DNA of 5,804 nt from an uncultured Alphaproteobacteria bacterium. Lineage in GTDB: Bacteria; Pseudomonadota; Alphaproteobacteria; Sneathiellales; Sneathiellaceae. Position numbers and translations under genes: made by a program. Shown in pieces: positions 1-5,751 of this stretch; position 1 is the stretch's first letter; each line of letters starts with the position of its first letter. The notes under the pieces are model-generated. The model was not told where the DNA came from. It made no database searches and saw nothing but the letters and a program-made list of their open reading frames with translations. The DNA lies in assembly GCA_937910835.1 (NCBI GenBank), contig CALEMG010000520.1:1-5804 (forward strand), written 5' to 3'.

Positions 1-383
1 GTGTGGATGATGTGGTTGCGGTCGGGCGTGAGGGCTATGACGTGATCGGCAGCCCGGGGTATCGCTGTGACCGCGAGTCGTTAAAGGTGCATATCCGCGC
101 CTGTGTCACACGCAGCTATGCACCCGCAGGATATCTGCGGCAATATGCGGCGATCATGGCCTCCAACCCGCGGGTGTCGGAACTTCCTGGCGTCACGGCG
201 CCAACGCTGGTGATCCATGGAAAGGACGACCCGCTCATTCCCTACGCCGCCGGGGAGGATACGGCGCGGTTAATTCCGGGCGCGAAGCTGGAATTGGTTG
301 ATGGCATGGGGCATGATCTTTCGCCCGCCCTGTGTGTGCATTTGTCAGGGCTTCTCCTCCCGCATCTTACTGCTAATCGCTAA
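1..383 (+). CDS. alpha/beta-fold hydrolase, C-terminal part (5' end outside window)
   Basis: The reading frame is open from the first full codon at 3-5 to TAA at 381-383, giving 126 visible residues, and the N-terminal part lies upstream of the window. What is visible is the cap end and C-terminal core of an alpha/beta hydrolase. Around residues 66-80 the stretch PTLVIHGKDDPLIP is the strand and turn that carry the catalytic acid, most likely D76. GMGHD at 101-105 carries the catalytic histidine (H104). The nucleophile serine would be upstream and cannot be checked. SYAPAGYLRQYAAIMAS at 38-54 resembles the lid segment of esterase-like members such as the aclacinomycin methylesterase group. 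The substrate cannot be told from this part. The GTG at position 3 is only the first in-window codon and is unlikely to be the true start. The gene converges on amn with interlocking stop codons. Confidence 0.88.
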   Translation, partial: VDDVVAVGREGYDVIGSPGYRCDRESLKVHIRACVTRSYAPAGYLRQYAAIMASNPRVSELPGVTAPTLVIHGKDDPLIPYAAGEDTARLIPGAKLELVDGMGHDLSPALCVHLSGLLLPHLTANR

Positions 384-1873
384 CGGAAAGCAGGTTCATC
401 AAAGCTGCGTAGTTTTCGCGAATGCAGGCTTTCCACGCCCTGACGGCGGAGTTGCTGCAGCGTATCGATGCCGATATGCAAGTGCTTTGATGTGCGTCCT
501 TCGTAGAATTTATTGGCCATTCCGGGCAGCTTTATTTCCCCATGGATCGGCTTGTCGGACACACAGAGGAGCGTGCCGTAAGGCACCCGGAATCGAAAAC
601 CATTCGCGGCTATGGTGGCGCTTTCCATATCTACGGCGATGGCGCGGGTCTGGTTGAAACGGATCGCCAGCTCCTTATGCCGCAGCTCCCAATCCCGGTC
701 ATCGGTGGTATAGACGGTGCCGGTCCTGAAATGCTCCTTAATATCTGCGCCATCGGTAGTGATGTCGGCGGCGCGTGCCACTGCCTCGGTCAGGGCGACC
801 TGTATCTCCGCGATGGCGGGCAGCGGGACGGAAGGGTGAATATCCTCATCCAGCACATGATCTTCGCGCACATAGGCATGGGCGAGGACGAAATCGCCAA
901 GCCGCTGCGTATGGCGAAGCCCGCCGCAATGCCCGACCATGAGCCAGCAATGCGGCCGGAGCACGGCGATATGATCGGTGATAGTTTTGGCGTTTGATGG
1001 CCCGACGCCGATATTAACCAGCGTTATGCCCATATGTTTTTCCCTCAGCAGGTGATAGGCGGGCATCTGCGGCAGATGGCTCGGCGCGGTGCCCGTCGGT
1101 GGCTCATCCGTCAGGCGGGGGTTCGGCGTGACGACATTGCCTGGCTCGACAAAGGCGCGGTAATCCTCCCCTTCCAGCACCTGTTTCTTGCCGTACTCGA
1201 CAAATTCATCGACATAGCGCTGGTAGTTGGTGAACAGCACGAACCGTTGGAAATGCTCTGGTATCGTGCCGGTATAGTGGGCGAGCCGGGCCAGCGAATA
1301 ATCGACCCGCTCCGCTGTGAAAAGCGCGAGGGGGCGGGGCAATCCTTCAACGGGGACATAGGTGCCGTTGGCGATGCTGTCGTTGATATTGGCGAGATCC
1401 GGCATGGTGAAAATCGACTGCAGCGCGGGCATGTCATTGGCCGAGACATTGGAAGAGGCTGCCTCGATCACGAAGGGAAGCGGCATTGGTCGGTCGCTAA
1501 GGCCGACATAGACCGGGCGCTGATGATTTTTCAGGATTAGCCGGATTTGTTCCTTGTAGTAACTCTCGAAAAGCTCGGGATGTGTCACCGTTGTGCCGAA
1601 TGTTCCCGCTGCATCAATCTTACCATAAGAGCGTTTGCCGGTACGGGTGATGTCAGTGGAGTCCACCGTCAGGCCGAGATAGGGATAATAGGCCGGGTCG
1701 GCGGGGCTGGTCTTATCGCCGGCCTCAAACGCACTGAAGCGGGCTTTCACCTTGGAGATATTTTCCTCATACAGCGCCATGATCCGCTCGAACGCCGCAT
1801 TTTCATCAGTGAATTCCTGAAGTTCCGTTACATTCCCATGCGGCGTGGCCGCGTCCATCAGAAGTTCACTCAT
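380..1873 (-). CDS. amn: AMP nucleosidase
   Basis: AMP nucleosidase hydrolyses AMP to adenine and ribose 5-phosphate in the cytoplasm and helps set the adenylate pool. The product is 497 residues, close to the 484 of the E. coli enzyme. Residues about 20-180 match the Amn-specific N-terminal domain. Residues about 280-475 are the nucleoside-phosphorylase-like catalytic domain. Motifs in order are NIGVGPSNAKTITDH (287-301), MVGHCGGLR (312-320), GDFVLAHAYVREDHVLD (326-342), the purine-binding AVDMESATIAANG (413-425) and CVSDKPIHGEIKLPG (437-451). The end, LHSRKLRSFDEPAFR, closely follows my recollection of the E. coli C-terminus, so the gene looks complete. The ATG at 1871-1873 is supported by AAGGAAG 7 bases upstream. 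The gene is divergent from dusC and convergent with the hydrolase. I see no damage or missing key residue. Confidence 0.97.
   Translation of the reverse strand: MSELLMDAATPHGNVTELQEFTDENAAFERIMALYEENISKVKARFSAFEAGDKTSPADPAYYPYLGLTVDSTDITRTGKRSYGKIDAAGTFGTTVTHPELFESYYKEQIRLILKNHQRPVYVGLSDRPMPLPFVIEAASSNVSANDMPALQSIFTMPDLANINDSIANGTYVPVEGLPRPLALFTAERVDYSLARLAHYTGTIPEHFQRFVLFTNYQRYVDEFVEYGKKQVLEGEDYRAFVEPGNVVTPNPRLTDEPPTGTAPSHLPQMPAYHLLREKHMGITLVNIGVGPSNAKTITDHIAVLRPHCWLMVGHCGGLRHTQRLGDFVLAHAYVREDHVLDEDIHPSVPLPAIAEIQVALTEAVARAADITTDGADIKEHFRTGTVYTTDDRDWELRHKELAIRFNQTRAIAVDMESATIAANGFRFRVPYGTLLCVSDKPIHGEIKLPGMANKFYEGRTSKHLHIGIDTLQQLRRQGVESLHSRKLRSFDEPAFR
385..434. repeat. inverted repeat just past the hydrolase stop, inside the 3' end of amn
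   Basis: GGAAAGC (385-391) and GCTTTCC (428-434) are exact inverted copies. Nested inside, CTGC (405-408) pairs with GCAG (424-427), directly abutting the outer right arm. The repeat starts one base after the hydrolase TAA and lies in the C-terminal codons of amn. The wide inner spacing and the absence of a T-run argue against a classic terminator, and chance is quite possible. Confidence 0.3.
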
Positions 1874-1880
1874 ATAAATT

Positions 1881-1887
1881 CTTCCTT
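1881..1887 (-). promoter_or_regulatory. ribosome binding site of amn
   Basis: On the minus strand AAGGAAG is followed by 7 bases and then the ATG at 1871-1873. The match to the anti-Shine-Dalgarno sequence and the spacing are both good, and this favours the first ATG over the second in-frame one at residue 6. Confidence 0.8.
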
Positions 1888-1929
1888 TTGCGGTGAGCTG
1901 CCCCTATGACAGTTCCTTAATTTCTATCT

Positions 1930-1959
1930 TTGTCTTCGTTGTTGTTTTACCATTAAAAT
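1930..1959 (+). promoter_or_regulatory. possible sigma-70-type promoter for dusC
   Basis: TTGTCT (1930-1935) and TAAAAT (1954-1959) are separated by 18 bases, inside the 115-base divergent region between amn and dusC. Transcription would begin near 1966, leaving a leader of about 20 bases that includes the ribosome binding site. This is pattern matching in an AT-rich stretch. I could not pick a convincing promoter for amn on the other strand. Confidence 0.3.
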
Positions 1960-1973
1960 ATGATGAGGAAAAT

Positions 1974-1979
1974 AGAGGA
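1974..1979 (+). promoter_or_regulatory. ribosome binding site that supports the TTG start of dusC
   Basis: AGAGGA ends 9 bases before the TTG at 1989. An in-frame TAA at 1980-1982 rules out any earlier start, so this site and the TTG are the natural initiation pair. Confidence 0.6.
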
Positions 1980-1988
1980 TAAGCAGTC

Positions 1989-2963
1989 TTGGCAACGGTA
2001 ACGCTGGCCCCAATGGAGGGGGTCGTCGATGTCTATATGCGCGATATTCTGACGCGGATTGGTGGTTTCGATCTGTGTGTGTCGGAATTCGTGCGTGTGA
2101 GCCAGCATCTTTATCCCGCCCATGTCTTTTATACGCTCTGCCCGGAGTTGAAACAGGGCGGCAAAACCGCGGCAGGGGTGCCGGTGCACGTACAGATCAT
2201 GGGCGGGGAATCTCATGTGATGGCAGAGAACGCGGCCTTTGCCGCCGAGCTTGGCGCGCCGGGAATTGATATCAATTTTGGCTGCCCCGCGAAGACCGTG
2301 AACCGCCATAACGCCGGGGCGACACTTCTGCAATGGCCCGAACGGCTCCATGAGATTGTGTCCGCTGAGCGCCGTGCGGTGCCGGACAGCATTCCGATCA
2401 GCGCCAAGATGCGCCTTGGCTTTGCGGAAAAAACACTGGCGCTTGAAAATGCGATCGCCATTGCGGAGGCAGGGGCTTGCAAGCTCACTATTCATGCCCG
2501 CACAAAGATGGAAGGATACCGCCCGCCTGCTCATTGGGAATATCTGCGCCCAATTGCGGAACGGCTGGATATTCCGGTTGTCGCTAATGGGGAAGTCTGG
2601 ACCCCAGAGGATTATGCCCTCTGCCGGGAGGCGAGCGGTTGCGATGACGTGATGATCGGGCGCGGCGTGATTGCCCGCCCGAGCCTTGGCCGTGAAATTG
2701 TGGCCCAGCGCGCGAGGTCAACGGCCGAAACCGCCTTTAACTGGTCACAAATCCTTGGCATACTTGCAGAATATCACGACCTTATCGAAGGCATGGCCAA
2801 TCCGCCGCGGCAGGCGGGACGGCTGAAACAATGGATAAAACTGCTTGCGCGCAGCTATGGGGAGGCCGGGGCGCTGTTCACGCATATACGTCGGCTTGAA
2901 GATCCGCGGGATATTCTGGCTGAAGTCGATGCAACGAGGGAGCGGGTACAGGACGCCGCGTGA
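1989..2963 (+). CDS. dusC: tRNA-dihydrouridine synthase, DusC-type
   Basis: This FMN-dependent enzyme reduces specific uridines in the tRNA D-loop to dihydrouridine using NADPH; E. coli DusC acts on U16. The 324-residue product is close to the roughly 315 of E. coli DusC. It has the flavin-binding start LAPMEGVVD (6-14), DLCVSEFVRV (28-37), the active-site segment DINFGCPAKTVN (94-105) with catalytic C99, AKMRLG (139-144), HARTKMEGY (169-177), ANGEVWTPED (199-208) and MIGRG (222-226). The C-terminal helical domain contains KQWIKLLARSY and ALFTHIRRL. The SEFVRV segment, the KTVN after the cysteine and the KQW helix fit DusC better than DusA or DusB. The start is TTG: TAA at 1980-1982 closes the frame upstream, and the flavin motif begins five residues later, so no later start is possible. 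The lipoprotein gene follows after 23 bases. The DusC subtype is less certain than the enzyme family. Confidence 0.93.
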   Translation: MATVTLAPMEGVVDVYMRDILTRIGGFDLCVSEFVRVSQHLYPAHVFYTLCPELKQGGKTAAGVPVHVQIMGGESHVMAENAAFAAELGAPGIDINFGCPAKTVNRHNAGATLLQWPERLHEIVSAERRAVPDSIPISAKMRLGFAEKTLALENAIAIAEAGACKLTIHARTKMEGYRPPAHWEYLRPIAERLDIPVVANGEVWTPEDYALCREASGCDDVMIGRGVIARPSLGREIVAQRARSTAETAFNWSQILGILAEYHDLIEGMANPPRQAGRLKQWIKLLARSYGEAGALFTHIRRLEDPRDILAEVDATRERVQDAA

Positions 2964-2986
2964 GTGGGTAAATACGGGTGGGGCAC

Positions 2987-3508
2987 ATGAGAAAAATAGC
3001 GGGGCGGCTGACGATGCGCGGCCTTGCCGTTGTAACAGCCGCACTTTTGCTGATTACCAGTTGCGTCATGCCGCCTCCGCCCGCGCCACCGCTCCATGAG
3101 GCGCTTCTTCAGGATACCGGCTATCAGCTTGGAGAGGAGACGACGAATAGCGGCATCGAGCAGGCGGAATGCGCGGCGGAGAGCCGTTATGACGGACCGG
3201 CGGGTCCGATTCTGGTGCTGATATGTGTTGCACCGCATGGCGAAGAAGATGGTCGCATTCGTTACCGTGTCAGCTATACACCGCCGGAGGCTGGTCACCG
3301 GATCTGGAAGATTGATGCCTCCCTGCCCGGCGCGACTTATCAGCAGCTTGATATTCTGAAGACGCTTAACGATAAATATGGCCCGGGCCGTAGGATAAAG
3401 GCGACCAAGACATGGCACTGGAACCTGGAGGCGGCGCATCTTGAACTGCGCGAAGATCAATATGGAGTTCATTTCATGCTGTGGGATCGCAGCCTGAGAC
3501 AAACCTAG
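2987..3508 (+). CDS. small putative lipoprotein of unknown function
   Basis: I do not recognise this family. From the ATG at 2987 the product has 173 residues. It starts with a basic n-region (MRKIAGRLTMR), a hydrophobic stretch (LAVVTAALLLI) and a lipobox LITSC with the lipidated cysteine at residue 26. This indicates signal peptidase II processing and membrane anchoring. Residue +2 is Val rather than Asp, which fits outer-membrane sorting. A proline-rich linker (MPPPPAPP) follows, then a soluble domain of about 130 residues with two more cysteines, C62 and C80, that could form a disulfide. The periplasmic domain alternates polar and aromatic residues (RYRVSYTPP, KTWHWNLEAAHLEL) and looks beta-rich. 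Other possible starts are GTG at 2978 and ATG at 3014; all keep the lipobox. GGGTGGGG just upstream of 2987 is a poor ribosome site. It is likely co-transcribed with dusC, but no functional link is evident. Confidence 0.75.
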   Translation: MRKIAGRLTMRGLAVVTAALLLITSCVMPPPPAPPLHEALLQDTGYQLGEETTNSGIEQAECAAESRYDGPAGPILVLICVAPHGEEDGRIRYRVSYTPPEAGHRIWKIDASLPGATYQQLDILKTLNDKYGPGRRIKATKTWHWNLEAAHLELREDQYGVHFMLWDRSLRQT

Positions 3509-3891
3509 GGGCGAAGCCGCCGATCGCGGTAGCGAAAAGCTAAGGCCGCGATGGCCATTCCGGCAAGAACACCTGACAAATTTGCCACAATATCCAAAAG
3601 TTCGAAGTCACGGCCTGTGAGAGGTTGCAGAAATTCAACAAGAACGCTTACGATAAATGTAAATGTACTTAGTAAAAATCGTTGTCGCCAGCCCCGCCCC
3701 GCATGGCACGCAGCCAAAGCGAGTAATGCGTAGGCGGTAAAGTGTCGGATCTTGTCGTTGACCAGATTTGAGAAAGATGGTTCATTGCCAGGCGGCAAGA
3801 GGGAGAGGATAACCAAGGCCAACAAGCCCGCTCCCCAGAGGAATAAGGCAATTCGATAACTATTTTGATTATGAATATTCGTTGTGGACAT
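3505..3891 (-). CDS. VanZ-like family membrane protein
   Basis: A 128-residue protein with about four hydrophobic segments (residues about 13-33, 50-63, 72-90 and 101-119), placing it in the inner membrane. It carries the family pattern of VanZ-like proteins: SLLPPG (30-35) after the first helix, NDKIRHFTAY (45-54), EFLQPLTGRDFELLDIVAN (86-104) and small-residue packing in SGVLAGM (106-112). VanZ itself gives low-level teicoplanin resistance in enterococci. Most bacterial homologues are uncharacterised, so resistance should not be inferred here. The divergent neighbour starts polysaccharide synthesis, so a role in surface glycan handling is a reasonable guess only. The ATG at 3889-3891 has no visible Shine-Dalgarno sequence; the product starts shortly before the first helix, so any later start would cut into it. 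The stop interlocks with that of the lipoprotein gene. Confidence 0.88.
   Translation of the reverse strand: MSTTNIHNQNSYRIALFLWGAGLLALVILSLLPPGNEPSFSNLVNDKIRHFTAYALLALAACHAGRGWRQRFLLSTFTFIVSVLVEFLQPLTGRDFELLDIVANLSGVLAGMAIAALAFRYRDRRLRP
3519..3555. repeat. hairpin just past the lipoprotein stop, inside the 3' end of the VanZ-like gene
   Basis: ATCGCGGTAGC (3523-3533) pairs with GCTA (3539-3542) and CCGCGAT (3546-3552), giving 11 base pairs around the loop GAAAA, with AGG (3543-3545) bulged. GCC (3519-3521) can extend the stem to GGC (3553-3555) past a bulged G. The plus-strand transcript meets it 10 bases after the lipoprotein stop codon, and on the minus strand it falls in the last codons of the VanZ-like gene. 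There is no U-run on either side, so it is not a standard intrinsic terminator. It may protect a 3' end or slow polymerase, or it may be incidental. Confidence 0.5.
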
Positions 3892-3933
3892 CGGTAATAT
3901 TGCGAACCCTATATTTATAAAAAATTAACGATA

Positions 3934-3949
3934 AGCAATGTAAATTGCT
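3934..3949. promoter_or_regulatory. perfect inverted repeat, possible operator
   Basis: AGCAAT and ATTGCT are exact inverted copies around the spacer GTAA, 16 bases in all, near the middle of the AT-rich divergent region. The size and position fit a dimeric regulator site able to act on both genes. No regulator gene is in the window, and a 6-bp repeat can occur by chance. Confidence 0.3.
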
Positions 3950-4059
3950 ACCACGCGATGTATGATTAGTAATATTTTCTGCGGGCGCAGTCGAGACAAG
4001 CTTTATCAACCAATTTTTGACCATCGGTTTTGAAGCAGGAATCACTGGCGCCTGTTGTC

Positions 4060-4063
4060 GGAG
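4060..4063 (+). promoter_or_regulatory. ribosome binding site deciding the GTG start of the sugar transferase
   Basis: GGAG is followed by 7 bases and then GTG at 4071-4073. The frame is open further upstream to TTG at 4017, but that codon has no Shine-Dalgarno sequence (only AT-rich bases precede it) and would add 18 residues without domain content. The GTG is the better start. Confidence 0.7.
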
Positions 4064-4070
4064 AAATTTC

Positions 4071-5543
4071 GTGAACAAGATTCCGGATAGCGGCCTGAGC
4101 AGCAAAAAAATCACTGCCGAGAATGGCTCCGAATATGGTGGCGGATACCCTCTTTCTTCGGGCGTACTGTCCCCGATTTTTACGGCCCTTGATCTTTTCT
4201 GGTTGTTCCTTGCCGGATTTCTTAGCCATTATTTCGTGATTGGCGGCAGTTTGTTTGCCCAGGAATACTATCTGTATGCGGTTATCCTGGCGATGATCAT
4301 CTTCTTCTTTCTTGGTCATTATGCGCGGATTTACTCCTTCTCGACACTGCTTGCACCGCTTACCAATCTGCCGAATCTCGCGATCGTCTGTGTGACGACT
4401 TTCATGCTGCTGCTGGCTGTGGCCTTTTCGCTGAAAGTATCTGAGGAGTATTCCCGGATATGGATGTACAGCTTTGCCTTCGCTTCCTTCTTTGTCATTC
4501 TGGCCTATCGGCTGGTCGCCTTTATCATCATCAACTATCTGGCTGACCGAGGGATATGCACACGCAAAGTCGTTGTTCTAGGTGGCGGAAAGCAGACGGA
4601 ACAGCTGCTGCGTCAGCTTGAAAATGAAAAGCCAGCGGTCAACGAGGTTGTGGGTATTTTTGATGACCGCATTGGCCGTGTTGGACCAACAGTTGCCGGG
4701 CATTCCCTGCTTGGGAATATTGAGGCACTGATAAAATTTGTCCGCGAAAACCGTGTCGACGATATCATTGTTGCGCTACCTTGGAATGCGGATGAACGGC
4801 AACTGGAAATCGTCAGTCGCCTGCGCGAGCTGCCGGCCCATGTCCATCTGGTGTCCGATCTGGTGGGCTTTCGCTTTCCGCATCGACCGTCCCCTAATCA
4901 TTTTGGCGGCCTGCCGATGATCGAGGTGGTGGATTCGCCGCTTTCCGGGTTCAAGATCGTGGTGAAAGCGCTGGAAGATCGCATTCTGGGTTCGCTGGCA
5001 CTGCTCCTGTTCTCTCCGTTCTTGCTCGCGGTTGTCATCGCAATCAAGCTGGAGAGCAAGGGGCCGGTGTTGTTCAAGCAGAAGCGCTATGGCTACAACA
5101 ACAAGATATTCGAGATCTATAAATTCCGCTCCATGTATCATGATGGAGAAGAACGCAAAAAGACCGTCCAGGCGTCGAAAGATGATCCCCGTATAACCCG
5201 GGTCGGAAAATTTATCCGCCGGACGAGCCTGGATGAATTGCCGCAGCTTTTCAACGTGGTCAACGGGACGATGTCGCTCGTCGGTCCGCGGCCCCATGCG
5301 GTGGATCACAATGAGGAATATTCCGAACTGATCGAAGGCTATTTCGCTCGCCACAAGGTCAAGCCGGGGATTACCGGTTGGGCCCAGGTCAAGGGCTATC
5401 GCGGGGAGACGGACACGCTGGAGAAAATGGAAGCCAGGGTGAATTACGATACATATTATGTCGAGAACTGGTCGCTGTTCTTTGACCTTCAAATTTTAGT
5501 CATGACTGTGTTTGTCGGTTTCGTCAATAAAAACGCCTACTGA
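4071..5543 (+). CDS. undecaprenyl-phosphate glucose phosphotransferase (WcaJ/ExoY-type polyprenyl glycosylphosphotransferase)
   Basis: Enzymes of this family move a hexose 1-phosphate from a UDP-sugar to undecaprenyl phosphate at the inner membrane, the first step of exopolysaccharide, capsule or O-antigen assembly. From GTG 4071 the product has 490 residues, typical for the long WcaJ-like form. Four membrane segments lie at about 33-60, 66-88, 99-121 and 131-157. A Rossmann-like domain follows with VVVLGGGKQ (167-175) and DDIIVALPW (230-238). A hydrophobic membrane segment at about 303-327 leads into the catalytic domain: FKQKRYGYNNKIFEIYKFRSM (335-355), the Asp-Glu pair of SLDELPQLFN (386-395, D388 and E389), SLVGPRP (402-408) and KPGITGWAQV (431-440). 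All key residues are present. Glucose is the commonest substrate of this subgroup, but galactose or another hexose cannot be excluded. No other polysaccharide genes are visible before the contig ends. Confidence 0.93.
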   Translation: MNKIPDSGLSSKKITAENGSEYGGGYPLSSGVLSPIFTALDLFWLFLAGFLSHYFVIGGSLFAQEYYLYAVILAMIIFFFLGHYARIYSFSTLLAPLTNLPNLAIVCVTTFMLLLAVAFSLKVSEEYSRIWMYSFAFASFFVILAYRLVAFIIINYLADRGICTRKVVVLGGGKQTEQLLRQLENEKPAVNEVVGIFDDRIGRVGPTVAGHSLLGNIEALIKFVRENRVDDIIVALPWNADERQLEIVSRLRELPAHVHLVSDLVGFRFPHRPSPNHFGGLPMIEVVDSPLSGFKIVVKALEDRILGSLALLLFSPFLLAVVIAIKLESKGPVLFKQKRYGYNNKIFEIYKFRSMYHDGEERKKTVQASKDDPRITRVGKFIRRTSLDELPQLFNVVNGTMSLVGPRPHAVDHNEEYSELIEGYFARHKVKPGITGWAQVKGYRGETDTLEKMEARVNYDTYYVENWSLFFDLQILVMTVFVGFVNKNAY

Positions 5544-5607
5544 TCGTATCAATCCTTGACATTTACCCCTGCGATGCTGAGAAAGAGGGCGTGAGCTGTT
5601 GATTACT

Positions 5608-5636
5608 TCCCGTATTGTTGCGTAGGCGGGATTTTT
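5608..5636 (+). terminator. possible intrinsic terminator after the sugar transferase gene
   Basis: TCCCG (5608-5612) pairs with CGGGA (5627-5631) and is followed at once by TTTTT (5632-5636), 64 bases after the stop codon at 5541-5543. The G/C-rich stem and T-run are right for a terminator, but the stem is only 5 bp and the loop is 14 bases, so it would be weak. If real, the transferase gene ends its own transcript. Confidence 0.35.
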
Positions 5637-5704
5637 GTCGGGGCATGTCGATTGTTGCGAGAAACGTTAAGATTTAGCGCAATGTTGCCAATTTATATCA
5701 GTTA

Positions 5705-5720
5705 CCAACCATTCCTTAAC
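5705..5720. promoter_or_regulatory. degenerate CtrA-like site
   Basis: CCAA-CCATTCC-TTAAC resembles the alphaproteobacterial CtrA pattern TTAA-N7-TTAAC, with a full right half and two mismatches in the left half. It lies in the non-coding tail, possibly upstream of a gene beyond the contig end. This is a weak match and depends on the organism being an alphaproteobacterium. Confidence 0.2.
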
Positions 5721-5751
5721 TCTTTGAGCCTAAAAAGGCATGTGGCATTTG

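Larger units (their letters stand above)
3892..4070. promoter_or_regulatory. AT-rich divergent control region between the VanZ-like gene and the sugar transferase gene
   Basis: These 179 bases contain no gene. The part from about 3895 to 3980 is markedly AT-rich compared with the flanking genes and must carry promoters for both directions. Candidate -10 elements on the plus strand are TATGAT (3961-3966) and TAATAT (3970-3975), but neither has a well-spaced, well-matched -35. On the minus strand TATAAATATA lies about 20 bases before the VanZ-like start. CTGC-GGGC-GCAG at 3979-3990 is a small additional palindrome. Precise promoter calls cannot be supported. Confidence 0.45.
5544..5751. other. 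non-coding tail downstream of the sugar transferase gene
   Basis: I see no credible gene on either strand in these 208 bases; all frames are cut by stops. It contains the terminator-like hairpin and the CtrA-like motif listed separately, and a small GCCT-AAAA-AGGC palindrome at 5728-5739. Because genomic sequence ends at about 5751, the next gene is not seen. Confidence 0.6.

Noticed and set aside
542..1540. Two long plus-strand open frames (542-997 and 1034-1540) antisense to amn
   Set aside because: They mirror the conserved amn coding sequence, give no recognisable protein, and arise easily opposite a GC-rich gene.
1960..2001. A 13-codon reading frame (ATG 1960 to TAA 1999) overlapping the dusC start, as a possible leader peptide
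   Set aside because: There is no ribosome site before it, and its sequence shows no regulatory codon run; the AGAGGA within it serves dusC.
3193..3208. A perfect 6-bp hairpin CGGACC/GGTCCG inside the lipoprotein gene
   Set aside because: It lies mid-gene in Gly/Pro-rich codons that readily give such pairing, with no sign of a regulatory role.
3505..3891. Glycopeptide resistance inferred from similarity to VanZ
   Set aside because: The family is broad, no van genes are nearby, and the Gram-negative-type context makes this function unlikely.
4017..4070. An 18-residue N-terminal extension of the sugar transferase starting at TTG 4017
   Set aside because: There is no ribosome site before the TTG, whereas GTG 4071 has GGAG at ideal spacing; the extension adds no domain.
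4776..5492. A 238-residue minus-strand open frame opposite the sugar transferase gene
   Set aside because: It lies entirely within the well-conserved transferase coding region and has low-complexity, non-protein-like composition.
5556..5561. TTGACA as a -35 element for a downstream promoter
   Set aside because: No acceptable -10 element occurs at 16-18 bases; the hexamer alone is not enough.
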